Positions 46,096 through 57,709 of a stretch of 64,000 nt of DNA are shown one piece after another. The DNA comes from Xiphias gladius (taxonomy: Eukaryota > Chordata > Actinopteri > Istiophoriformes > Xiphiidae), in NCBI RefSeq assembly GCF_016859285.1, contig NC_053403.1, positions 3,257,948-3,321,947 of the forward strand, given 5' to 3'. Position 1 is the first letter of the stretch. Each line of letters starts with the position of its first letter. The notes beneath the pieces were generated by a model that was given only the letters and a program-made list of their open reading frames with translations, was not told where the DNA came from and searched no databases. A program made the translations under genes and the position numbers.

Positions 46096-47931
46096 TCACA
46101 TTAGGGAGACAGCGCACATTTTAGGGGGTGAAGGGACGAGGGAGGAGCCCAAACGAGGAGTCAGATCCAGATCGTCCTCTGAAACTCCAGGTGGAGGAGA
46201 GAAACGAAAGTGCTGCAGGAGGGTGGTGAAGAAGATGAAGAGCTCCATCCTGGCCAGACTCTCTCCGATACAAACCCTGCGACCTGTGAGAGAGGACAAA
46301 GGAAGGTCATCTGCCGGTAGACGTGAACACTGACGTGACCCTCGAGCTCACAAACCTGCAGAAAAAGCCATGAAGGCGTCTCGCTTGACAAAATTTCCAT
46401 CTTTGTCCAGGAAGTGGGCAGGATAAAAGGTGTGAGGTCTCTCCCACTCAGTCTCGTCGTACAGGACAGACGTCAACAGAGGATACACCGTGGTCCCCTG
46501 TGGAAAGCATAAAATTGAAAAGCTTTTCAGTACAGATTGTATCATTCTTTTTAAACAGATTAAAATGTGTTAAGGAATTGAACAAAAAAAAAAAAAAAGC
46601 AAGAAATTCACAAATACTCGATAAGTCCAGAAAAACAACAATGGGACACAAGGAGAACAAAAAAATATTGTGCATTGTTTATTTAAGTAGCCTAACAACC
46701 ATTGGATGGATTTCCATGCAATTTGGTGCAAATATCATTGGTGGCCCTAACTTTTCATTTAGCGCCATCATCAGGTCAAAATACTTTTTTTTGTCTTTGG
46801 CTTATGATCAGATAACTGCAAAGTTAATGACGTTCCTGTCAGCATCAGCTGTACGTGGTGACGTCAGTATTTAGCCGGCCAAGTACAGCCTCACAGAGTT
46901 GCTAGTGTGGCTGTCAACTCTAGTCTACTTAGTAGTCTTCTTAATTTATTACACATTATTTCATTCTGTTCGTTTACCAGTCATGTTTGACATTTTTATT
47001 TATTTTGTATTTTCTTTTTTTCTTAATGTTCGTTGGGTTCTATTCTCCATCTTAGGTGTTTTATTGAGTCTGACCTTCTTAATGAAGTGACCCTGGAAGG
47101 TGACGTCTTGGCTGGTTCTGTGTGGAACTGACAAGGGGACGATGTTGGCCAGTCTCTGTGTCTCATGGATGACAGCGTCGGTGAAGGGCAGGTTTTTCCT
47201 GTCTTCAACCTGCACCTGACGACTTCCTATCACCCTGCTCAGCTCCTCCCGGACCTGGTCTGGGAGAAAGGGAAAACTTTTCTATTTAGGTTCATCTTTT
47301 AATGATGAAGCCTGGAATGTGTGTTTATGTATGAAAGCTGTGCACATTTACAGCTCCTTACCCTGTATTGTTGGATATTTAGCCATAAGCAGGAGTGTCC
47401 ATCTGAGTGTAGATGAAGTTGTATCAGTGCCGGCACCAAACAAATTATTCACTGTCATCACAAGGTTTTCATTGTGGAAGTGACTGTTGTAAATTTCAGA
47501 GTCCTGTAGATAAAGAGAAAATAAAGGAAAACTCGATGTAAAACTCGACTTGGCATCAGTGGTAGTGTAGGTGTAGGGTTTTTTTTGCTGGAACCGGCTT
47601 ATTGCTCTGTCTTTGATCCGCTTGAGTGAACAGAGAGAAGTGAAGATACTGTGGGAGGTGAGTTGAGCTCATCTAGGTTCAGGTGTTTCTGTATGCTGAC
47701 AGTGTTGACCAAGACATCCAGTGTATGATCACGATGATCGGAGACACACACTGATGTGTGTCTTCGATGAGTGATCGCTGTAAACTCAGCGCAAGTGACC
47801 GCTCTGTAATCTAAAGGAACCCGTTTGCACTCTGTCTTCAATCTGCCAACTTTGACAAGTGCACTGTGAAATGTGGAAAAAAACCCATGTCTCCCTTCTC
47901 AGTATGCCTGCTGCTGCTGTTTGAGTCTACC

Positions 47932-48001
<70 letters not shown>

Positions 48002-49905
48002 ATGGGGTCCGTAAGCCGTATGTGAAAGCAGTTCTTTTCTCCTCTCTGAAATCTTTAAATGTCAGGTCTATTTCTGCCGGGCTCACAGCTTTAGCCTGAA
48101 ATTCACCTGTGTATGTATGTGATCCACCGGAGGCGATCAGGTGACCTATCGACCATCGCTAAAAATGAAGGCTTGACAATGGAAACACAGACAATTGCAG
48201 AGCACTACTCACGTCTCAAACGTCTACATGTTAAAAAAAGTTAATATTTAACCCTCCCGTTGTCCTTATATTCTGTACACACACCGTGTCCTCCTGTTGA
48301 AACTGTGCCGCCTTCACTAAAGTCCCGATAACCACATGTGGGGCAGTATGCGAGGGTACAGCGTTTGCAGATATATTTCTTACACCTGCAGCACACGCTT
48401 CCCTGCTTTGGGTGGGACGTCGAGGAGACTTGTGTCTCGGGGCACAATGACCCGAGGACAGCGGGAGGGTTAAGTAATAATAGGAAAGTAGATCTGCGGG
48501 CAGGTATTAACAGTGTCCAAGCCCCCTGCGTAATTCGCACCCGGCGGCTGGACGAGGCGATGGAAAAGTCTGCAAGTCTCTGGTTGAGAGCAGCACGGAC
48601 ATTGGAAAACATTCCACCAGTGTTGGGACGTTTCTGAGGGGTATTCCAGAAAGCATGGTTAAACTAGCCTGGCATAAACCCTGGACTTGGGGCCGAGTGA
48701 ACCCGTTGGGGTATTAACGGGAGCCCCCTCCAGGCTTGGACCCCTAATTATTTACTAGCAATGAGCACTATGATAGGTAAGGCCTTCCCAACCTCCAGAT
48801 GTTGCTTGTGAACCAGAAAGGAATCCACAAGGCCCCTGCACATCTGTGGATTGAGGGTCTCTTTCAGACGACTGAACAGCTCCAAGTTCTGTTTCTTATT
48901 GGCATCAGCCAATTTGTGGAATTCCTTCCTGTCAGAAATCCATTTACCGATCCATGGGAACAGGTTGTATAACTGCAAAAACACAAATACGCATCAGTAT
49001 TTAAAATAACGTAAAGTCATGACCAGGTAATTCAGATTCAGTTCTATACAATTGCAAGAGTTTATTGATCAGTTGTATTTAAAACACAGTGCTGCAAGTA
49101 TTAGATTCATAAACTTATTAAATGACACCTGTATCGCTGGAGAGCCAGCAAGTTGAATGTTTCTGTTATTTCGATCTACTATGGATGTGAATTCTGGATC
49201 ATCGTATTCAAATCTGCTGCCATAGACCATGGAGCAGATTATATTAGAGACTGCATAGTTCATTGGTTTGGTTGTATCAAGGCTTCTCCTGCAAACAGAA
49301 AAAGAAATGAAAAAAGCAACCAAACAAACCCCCTTAAATCAGAAATTCATGCATGATTTTTCTGAAGCCTGAAATGTTGCCTATTATGCGGGTGGTTACC
49401 CAGAAAACACTTACCTTTGAATTTCTCAATCACTTCAGTCAGGTAGTGACTTTCCTCAATGATTTTGTCCTCACATGCCTTTTTGCCCATTCCATAATTT
49501 CTCAGGTTGATCAAAGCAAAGCGCCTCATTTCTTTCCATGAATCCCCATTGGACCACAAAACTCCTGAAACGAAGCATTTCAGCAGCATACGTTAAACAA
49601 GTAACTGACTTGCCTAAAGCCTGCACACATTTGCTAAAGTTATATGATATAGGCTAAAGTTTTAAAAAGAAGCATTTTTTTTCTTGTCTTACCATGTCCT
49701 TGACTACTTTCTTGCACAATCAGCATTGGATCTCTTTCTCCAAACTCTTCAGCATAGTTTACAAGCGCCTCCTTCACTGTCTTGTATCCTGCCAAGACCA
49801 CCACTTTCTTGGGTCCCACATAGAAGGTGAACACTGATCCATATTTCTTGGAAAACTAAGAACAGCAGCATATATTACAGATACTTTCTCGCTTAAGACT
49901 CACGC

Positions 49906-49980
<75 letters not shown>

Positions 49981-50280
49981 GGAGAAAGTACATATGGTGA
50001 AACAACTGGTAACAATTTACTGTCTAGAGCAAACACAATAAACTCAGTGAAAGTATCCAGTCACTTCCTTTACCTCCAGAAATGTGTTGTAGGGTCTCTT
50101 GAGGTCCAGCTGCAGCAGGTTCCCAAGCACAGGAAGCGGTCTGGGGCCTGGAGGTTCCTTCTTATCTTCCTGGAAGATGAAGCTGGACGTGGACACGAGG
50201 CAAACAAGCAGCAGAACCATTACAGCCCCAAACAGGGAGACAGAACTGTAGGACTGGAGAAATAGATCTAACATCCCCAT
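46096..50280 (-). CDS. cyp2k: CYP2K-type cytochrome P450, copy 1 (frameshift in exon 4)
   Basis: A fish-specific family 2 P450; trout CYP2K1 is a hepatic microsomal fatty-acid hydroxylase that also activates aflatoxin B1. Nine exons in the canonical CYP2 pattern: 50280-50074, 49855-49693, 49564-49415, 49288-49129, 48972-48793, 47503-47362, 47259-47075, 46497-46356 and 46283-46096. Expected product about 505 aa. Visible motifs are an N-terminal anchor, PPGPRPLPVLGN, the WKEMRRFAL C-helix, the I-helix AGTDTT, ETQR (ExxR), and the heme loop FSAGRRVCIG with Cys448. Exon 4 is 160 nt instead of 161: one base is missing near 49279-49280 compared with copy 2, which breaks the GEAFDTT frame. Either it is a recent pseudogene or this is a sequencing error. 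Confidence 0.88.
46690..46925. repeat. Teleost interspersed repeat in CYP2K copy 1 intron 7
   Basis: CAACCATTGGATGGATTTCC, TAGCGCCATCATCAGGTCAA and GTACAGCCTCACAGAGTTGC match a common teleost noncoding repeat. The same repeat is in the same intron of copy 2 (about 52668-52904), so it predates the duplication. Confidence 0.6.
47934..48000. repeat. (GT)n in CYP2K copy 1 intron 5
   Basis: About 33 GT units. The matching tract in copy 2 (about 53912-53956) is shorter, so the copies have begun to diverge here. Confidence 0.9.
48248..48473. mobile_element. piggyBac-type MITE in CYP2K copy 1 intron 5
   Basis: Flanked by TTAA on both sides, the target-site duplication of piggyBac, with inverted termini TTAACCCTCCCGTTGTCCTT and its complement (right end GGACAGCGGGAGGGTTAA). 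The 226-bp interior reads, on the minus strand, a Cys-rich segment CCRCKKYICKRC then YCPTCG. That resembles the C-terminal cysteine-rich domain of piggyBac transposases, so it looks like a deletion derivative that kept both ends and the last domain. The same element is in copy 2 at 54204-54427. Confidence 0.8.
49913..49979. repeat. (CA)n in CYP2K copy 1 intron 1
   Basis: About 33 CA units between exons 2 and 1. Homology between the two CYP2K copies ends just past this tract. Confidence 0.9.
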
Positions 50281-52074
50281 GACTTAAGTATCCTGAAGCA
50301 GTTAGTGCCCTGACCAAATAGATTTCTTTCCTGAGCCTTTATCTATGTAAGTATTTCAGTAAAGAGGGAGGTCTTTTGTGGCTTCAAATGGAGATTAGGC
50401 AAAACCCAAGGGGAGGGACAAACTATGGAAAAACGCCACAACAAATATTAGTATATTTTCAGGTCAATGTTTTTTCAAATCGGAGTTACAGATTCACAGA
50501 AGGCAGTTCTTCCTTTTTGTTATGGTGTTGCATTTATCTATCATGTCACAACACTTATGTGTGTGGTTCTAATGCTTAAACACTGATAAGGATTCCATTT
50601 TTATCTCTTGTTGTTATCTCAATTGATCACTAAATATTTGAGCTTTTGTTTTATTGATGGCTTGAGAAGGTCCCACAGTGGAAAAGGCCTTTTCCAGTCT
50701 GTTCTTTTTTATCATGCTTTTTTTGTTATGGCAGAAACCTGGAGCTAAAGAATCCTTTGACAACAAACTTTTAATGGAAAAGAGATCATCTGAAAAGAGG
50801 TAAGTGTGTTACGGGATGGAGCCGTTGAATCGGCGCACAGTCACGTGCTGGGTTTAGCGTTGGCCAAAAATGAATAAATGGTCCTTTTCTAATTTACTAT
50901 TCTTTTGCGAGTTCATTTCGTATCGGGTCTCTACTGGTCTGTACCAATGGTGGTTGGTGACTGAAAAAATTGACGGGGACGGGGAAAACCAACCCATGGC
51001 GTCAAGTTATTTTAAACCAGTTGGCTACTTCCCGGGATCCAGTCCCGGTTGAGCGGAGTCGAGCAGTGCACTGGGCCGCCACATGCCACCGTGGGTCCAG
51101 GCCGGACAGCTGAGGCAGCGAGACCCGAGGCTACGCCACCAGAGCGGAGCTCTCCATCAGTTCCGTGCCCCCCAGTCCAAATCCCTTTTTTCGCCCTTGG
51201 CTTAACAGCCCCGCAACTGTCATTTATCAACTGGGAATGGAGTATATGCATTGAAATACCAATACACATACACCTAGTAGCCTTAGACGTTCGTTAATTT
51301 AATACTTTTATCCTGTATTATTATTATTATTATTATTACCATATAACATTTTTACCCCTCCCCTTCCCCCTTTTAAAAATGTAACGCAGTAACGTTTACT
51401 CAGAGTACACTTCAATTGACTTACTTTGTACTTTTATCTGAGTACGTTTTTACACAATTCATTTTACTATGACTCAAGTAAAATTTCTTTTAAGTACCAG
51501 TACTTTTACTTGACTACAACTTTCCGGTATTCTTTCCTCCCTTGCTAATGACCGTGCACCAGCTAACGTCTGGAATGATCTAAAACACAATTTAATTTAA
51601 ACTTGTTTCCATAAACACATTTTCTTAGAGCATGCTGGAAAGCTAAGCCCATCCACCTACCCCCCCAACACACTACATTATCATAAATGATAACATTATA
51701 TATTTGCATGGCTCCAAAACCTCTGTGTGAAACATTTTCACATCCTAAAGACCCTGTGGTGCAAAGAATGTAGCACCTCATGGACTGGGTAAAACACTGC
51801 CAGTGAACAGATTATTGCAGCATTATTTATCGTGGACAAATACATCAAAATGTGACATCTTCATTTTTCATCACAATTTACAACATAGCCGCTTTTCAGA
51901 TAATGACACATTTAACGTGTCAACTACATAGTAAGTGGCCCATTACTGGGACGGGAGCCCTTCTAAAGAAGCAGTCGAGCATTTTATTTTATTTACTTAC
52001 ATCGGCGGTGTTGAACGTATTCACTACTGTTAAACTTCATGTGGTTTTTCACTAACAAGTCCTCCTCCTCCTCC
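50281..52074. other. Intergenic region between the two CYP2K copies
   Basis: Holds the upstream sequence of copy 1 and the 3' flank of copy 2. Bases 50908-51190 match 55937-56175 at lower identity than the gene bodies. A repeat with TACTTTTACTTGAC-type motifs lies at 51380-51500. A short ATT repeat is near 51319-51338. No other gene seen. Confidence 0.6.
51380..51500. repeat. Teleost interspersed repeat (acttttacttgagta type)
   Basis: TACTTTGTACTTTTATCTGA and GTACCAGTACTTTTACTTGA motifs place it in the same family as the copy at 35505. Confidence 0.5.
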
Positions 52075-52667
52075 TCACATACAAGACACAGCGCACAGTT
52101 TATGAGGTGAAGGGTTGAGTGTGAAGCCCACTCGTGGTGTTAGATCCAGTTCGTCCTCTGAAACTCCAGGTGGAGGAGAGAAACGAAAGTGCTGCAGGAG
52201 GGTGGTGAAGAAGATGAAGAGCTCCATCCTGGCCAGACTCTCTCCGATACAAACCCTGCGACCTGTGAGAGAGGACAAAGGAAGGTCATCTGCCGGTAGA
52301 CGTGAACACTGACGTGACCCTCGAGCTCACAAACCTGCAGAAAAAGCCATGAAGGCGTCTCGCTTGACAAAATTTCCATCTTTGTCCAGGAAGTGGGCAG
52401 GATAAAAGGTGTGAGGTCTCTCCCACTCAGTCTCGTCGTACAGGACAGACGTCAACAGAGGATACACCGTGGTCCCCTGTGGAAAGCATAAAATTGAAAA
52501 GCTTTTCAGTACAGATTGTATCATTCTTTTTAAACAGATTAAAATGTGTTAAGGAATTGAACAAAAAAAAAAAAAAGCAAGAAATTCACAAATACTCGAT
52601 AAGTCCAGAAAAACAACAATGGGACACAAGGAGAACAAAAAAATATTGTGCATTGTTTATTTAAGTA

Positions 52668-52904
52668 GCCTAACAACCATTGGATGGATTTCCATGCAAT
52701 TTGGTGCAAATATCATTGGTGGCCCTAACTTTTCATTTAGCGCCATCATCAGGTCAAAATACTTTTTTTTGTCTTTGGCTTATGATCAGATAACTGCAAA
52801 GTTAATGACGTTCCTGTCAGCATCAGCTGTACGTGGTGACGTCAGTATTTAGCCGGCCAAGTACAGCCTCACAGAGTTGCTAGTGTGGCTGTCAACTCTA
52901 GTCT
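52668..52904. repeat. Teleost interspersed repeat in CYP2K copy 2 intron 7
   Basis: Counterpart of the repeat at 46690-46925 and practically identical to it. Confidence 0.6.
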
Positions 52905-53909
52905 ACTTAGTAGTCTTCTTAATTTATTACACATTATTTCATTCTGTTCGTTTACCAGTCATGTTTGACATTTTTATTTATTTTGTATTTTCTTTTTTTC
53001 TTAATGTTCGTTGGGTTCTATTCTCCATCTTAGGTGTTTTATTGAGTCTGACCTTCTTAATGAAGTGACCCTGGAAGGTGACGTCTTGGCTGGTTCTGTG
53101 TGGAACTGACAAGGGGACGATGTTGGCCAGTCTCTGTGTCTCATGGATGACAGCGTCGGTGAAGGGCAGGTTTTTCCTGTCTTCAACCTGCACCTGGCGA
53201 CTTCCTATCACCCTGCTCAGCTCCTCCCGGACCTGGTCTGGGAGAAAGGAAAAACTTTTCTATTTAGGTTCATCTTTTAATGATGAAGCCTGGAATGTGT
53301 GTTTATGTATGAAAGCTGTGCACATTTACAGCTCCTTACCCTGTATTGTTGGATATTTAGCCATAAGCAGGAGTGTCCATCTGAGTGTAGATGAAGTTGT
53401 ATCAGTGCCGGCACCAAACAAATTATTCACTGTCATCACAAGGTTTTCATTGTGGAAGTGACTGTTGTAAATTTCAGAGTCCTGTAGATAAAGAGAAAAT
53501 AAAGGAAAACTCGATGTAAAACTCGACTTGGCATCAGTGGTAGTGTAGGTGTAGGGTTTTTTTTGCTGGAACCGGCTTATTGCTCTGTCTTTGATCCGCT
53601 TGAGTGAACAGAGAGAAGTGAAGATACTGTGGGAGGTGAGTTGAGCTCATCTAGGTTCAGGTGTTTCTGTATGCTGACAGTGTTGACCAAGACATCCAGT
53701 GTATGATCACAATGATCGGAGACACACACTGATGTGTGTCTTCGATGAGTGATCGCTGTAAACTCAGCGCAAGTGACCGCTCTGTAATCTAAAGGAACCC
53801 GTTTGCACTCTGTCTTCAATCTGCCAACTTTGACAAGTGCACTGTGAAATGTGGAAAAAAACCCATGTCTCCCTTCTCAGTATGCCTGCTGCTGCTGTTT
53901 GAGTCTACC

Positions 53910-53911
<2 letters not shown>

Positions 53912-53956
<45 letters not shown>
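53912..53956. repeat. (GT)n in CYP2K copy 2 intron 5
   Basis: About 22 GT units, shorter than the copy 1 tract. Confidence 0.9.
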
Positions 53957-53957
<1 letters not shown>

Positions 53958-54203
53958 ATGGGGTCCGTAAGCCGTATGTGAAAGCAGTTCTTTTCTCCTC
54001 TCTGAAATCTTTAAATGTCAGGTCTATTTCTGCCGGGCTCACAGCTTTAGCCTGAAATTCACCTGTGTATGTATGTGATCCACCGGAGGCGATCAGGTGA
54101 CCTATCGACCATCGCTAAAAATGAAGGCTTGACAATGGAAACACAGACAATTGCAGAGCACTACTCACGTCTCAAACGTCTACATGTTAAAAAAAGTTAA
54201 TAT

Positions 54204-54427
54204 TTAACCCTCCCGTTGTCCTTATATTCTGTACACACACCGTGTCCTCCTGTTGAAACTGTGCCGCCTTCACTAAAGTCCCGATAACCACATGTGGGGC
54301 AGTATCGAGGTACAGCGTTTGCAGATATATTTCTTACACCTGCAGCACACGCTTCCCTGCTTTGGGTGGGACGTCGAGGAGACTTGTGTCTCGGGGCACA
54401 ATGACCCGAGGACAGCGGGAGGGTTAA
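54204..54427. mobile_element. piggyBac-type MITE in CYP2K copy 2 intron 5
   Basis: Same element and same insertion site as 48248-48473, with TTAA flanks and inverted ends intact. A cluster of 1-2 base indels near 54304-54312 and 54478-54506 sets it and its flank apart from copy 1. Confidence 0.8.
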
Positions 54428-55855
54428 GTAATAATAGGAAAGTAGATCTGCGGGCAGGTATTAACAGTGTCCAAGCCCCTCGTAATTCGCACCGGCGGCT
54501 GGACGGCGATGGAAAAGTCTGCAAGTCTCTGGTTGAGAGCAGCACGGACATTGGAAAACATTCCACCAGTGTTGGGACGTTTCTGAGGGGTATTCCAGAA
54601 AGCATGGTTAAACTAGCCTGGCATAAACCCTGGACTTGGGGCCGAGTGAACCCGTTGGGGTATTAACGGGAGCCCCCTCCAGGCTTGGACCCCTAATTAT
54701 TTACTAGCAATGAGCACTATGATAGGTAAGGCCTTCCCAACCTCCAGATGTTGCTTGTGAACCAGAAAGGAATCCACAAGGCCCCTGCACATCTGTGGAT
54801 TGAGGGTCTCTTTCAGACGACTGAACAGCTCCAAGTTCTGTTTCTTATTGGCATCAGCCAATTTGTGGAATTCCTTCCTGTCAGAAATCCATTTACCGAT
54901 CCATGGGAACAGGTTGTATAACTGCAAAAACACAAATACGCATCAGTATTTAAAATAACGTAAAGTCATGACCAGGTAATTCAGATTCAGTTCTATACAA
55001 TTGCAAGAGTTTATTGATCAGTTGTATTTAAAACACAGTGCTGCAAGTATTAGATTCATAAACTTATTAAATGACACCTGTATCGCTGGAGAGCCAGCAA
55101 GTTGAATGTTTCTGTTATTTCGATCTACTATGGATGTGAATTCTGGATCATCGTATTCAAATCTGCTGCCATAGACCATGGAGCAGATTATATTAGAGAC
55201 TGCATAGTTCATTGGTTTGGTTGTATCGAAGGCTTCTCCTGCAAACAGAAAAAGAAATGAAAAAAGCAACCAAACAAACCCCCTTAAATCAGAAATTCAT
55301 GCATGATTTTTCTGAAGCCTGAAATGTTGCCTATTATGCGGGTGGTTACCCAGAAAACACTTACCTTTGAATTTCTCAATCACTTCAGTCAGGTAGTGAC
55401 TTTCCTCAATTATTTTGTCCTCACATGCCTTTTTGCCCATTCCATAATTTCTCAGGTTGATCAAAGCAAAGCGCCTCATTTCTTTCCATGAATCCCCATT
55501 GGACCACAAAACTCCTGAAACGAAGCATTTCAGCAGCATACGTTAAACAAGTAACTGACTTGCCTAAAGCCTGCACACATTTGCTAAAGTTATATGATAT
55601 AGGCTAAAGTTTTAAAAAGAAGCATTTTTTTTCTTGTCTTACCATGTCCTTGACTACTTTCTTGCACAATCAGCATTGGATCTCTTTCTCCAAACTCTTC
55701 AGCATAGTTTACAAGCGCCTCCTTCACTGTCTTGTATCCTGCCAAGACCACCACTTTCTTGGGTCCCACATAGAAGGTGAACACTGATCCATATTTCTTG
55801 GAAAACTAAGAACAGCAGCATATATTACAGATATTTTCTCGCTTAAGACTCACGC

Positions 55856-55857
<2 letters not shown>

Positions 55858-55933
<76 letters not shown>
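55858..55933. repeat. (CA)n at the CYP2K copy 2 breakpoint
   Basis: About 36 CA units; the homology with copy 1 intron 1 ends a few bases further on. Confidence 0.9.
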
Positions 55934-55936
<3 letters not shown>

Positions 55937-55938
55937 GG

Positions 55939-57709
55939 AGAGTTCATTTCGTATCGGGTCTCTACTGGTCTGTACCAATGGTGCTTGGTGACTGAAAAAA
56001 TTGAGGGGCCAGGGAAAACCAACCCATGGCGTCAAGTTATTTTAAACCAGTCGGCTACTTCCCAGATCCAGTCGGAGTGGAGTGCAGCAGCACACCGGGC
56101 TGCCGCACGCCACCGTAGTCCATCCGTTCTGCGTCCCCCATTCTGAATCAATTTTTTCGCCCTTAGCCTAACAGTCCTTCAGGGCTGCTCAAACAAGGTA
56201 ACTATTGTGTTGGCTAACTCAAGTAGCTAACAACAGCTCGATAAAAAAAAGGGAAACGTCAATCTGAAAATGGAACCTGGACTCTGCTGAAAGGGCCTAA
56301 ATCAAAAGTAAAACGTAAAACTGAAACGTAGGCCGTGGTTTGAAATTTCCAGATTAAATTTAGCTCTAAGATCTGGCACAATACATCAAATAACAGCACT
56401 GATATTTGACATTGTACATGGCTCCTGTAAAATGAATGTAGAAATGTAGTTCTTGAAAAAAACTCAAATGGACGACTCTTTATCTTACGCTTGTCCCATG
56501 TTGACCGTCTGCTCCCATGAGCCTTTAGTAGTTGTGTTGTTTATCTGGTCTTCATCAGCGGCTAAAACCCCCCACGTCTCTGCTGCTGTCGAAACTCTTC
56601 CCTCTCGTTTCTTAAGAAAAAGCTCCAATGAGGAACCATGGGGTTCTCAAAATAATGTGAGATTACACAAGAATTCAATGCCTCAATCCACAGTCCGCTG
56701 TTGGAGTCGCGTCGCCGAGCAATAATGTGTATCTTCGTGAAAAGCTCCTTGTAATAAACCGTTTCCTTTGAAACAACGTGAAACTAACCTGCTTTCTTAG
56801 ATGTGAAAAATTGGACTGTGGGCACTTGATGCTCAGCAAATAAAAAAATAGTTCAGTTAGAATCGTCATCAGAGTGTTAAACCACACCTGAGGTTCATGT
56901 GGTGTGGGAACACATTTGTTGCTAAAACCTCCGGAGCTCTGCTGCTGTTCTAACCACATTCTCACCAAAACACTTCCCCATCAGTTCTCAGAGAAGAGGC
57001 AGAACCAACAGATCTCAGACCAGTGAAATATCATTTTATATGTGTCCTTTCCCATGAATCTGTCTGTTTGACAATAAACACCATCTAAAGGAAATAAGAA
57101 TTGGTTCAAATTCAGTTTGAAATGGTGAAAAGCGCAAGACTGTGACACTGACTGACAATTGGAGACTTTTCTTCATAATCAGTGTCATCAAACGTTCATA
57201 TGTCTCAGCTCCACAACAGGTAAGCACGACATTTGTGCTTGTACTGGTTCACGGAGCAAAGTACTCATTATATATATATATTAAAATTCATACGCTTGTC
57301 CTGTGCACAGGATTTGAGAGATTCACCTCTCGTTTCATCGCTACACTTGGAGGTCTGGCGTTGGAAAGGAAGTTTGGCGAGTGACCGCAGACACAACTCC
57401 AAGGAGAACTAACCACCTGCGTATTTAACTCTCGGTTGCTTCTAATAGCTGACAACCGTTGCGCACTTTAGTCACTGCAGGTTAGAGCATCAGCTCTCCT
57501 CTAAAGTGCCACAGTGCTAACTGGGTTTTTTTTTTTTTTTTTCTCTTTACGTACGTATAAAAAATTGAGGAAGAAGCTGATATGCTGAGAGAGTGAAGTC
57601 ACTATGACGAGGAGACACTTTACTAATCACAGGAAGTAGATACAGTCCTCTTTATGAAGCACCAGCACAGAGACTTTTAGAGAGAGGACGAGAGGCAGCA
57701 GGAAGCAGG
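55939..57709. other. Intergenic region before the ITIM receptor
   Basis: The first 240 bp resemble 50908-51190. Bases 56920-56970 share a segment (TAAAACCTCC, GAGCTC, GCTGCTG, TCTCACCAAAAC) with 62080-62135, on the other side of the ITIM receptor, suggesting local duplication. A T-run lies at 57525-57542. No gene recognised. Confidence 0.5.

Larger units (their letters stand above)
52075..55805 (-). pseudogene. CYP2K-type cytochrome P450, copy 2 (lacks exon 1)
   Basis: Eight exons that match exons 2-9 of copy 1: 55805-55643, 55514-55365, 55238-55078 (161 nt, frame intact, GEAFDTTKP), 54921-54742, 53481-53340, 53237-53053, 52476-52335 and 52262-52075. Apart from the end of exon 9, coding changes are few; those I found (CGT/CGC, ATC/ATA) are silent. 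All core motifs are present (AGTDTT, ETQR, FSAGRRVCIG). The last 30 codons differ (EDELDLTPRVGFTLNPSP here, EDDLDLTPRLGSSLVPSP in copy 1). Upstream of exon 2 a (CA)n tract leads straight into unrelated DNA, so the exon with the membrane anchor and proline-rich hinge is gone. Without a substitute first exon it cannot make a normal microsomal P450. Confidence 0.75.

Noticed and set aside
47838-48099. Frames over the GT repeat in CYP2K intron 5
   Set aside because: Microsatellite translation inside an intron.
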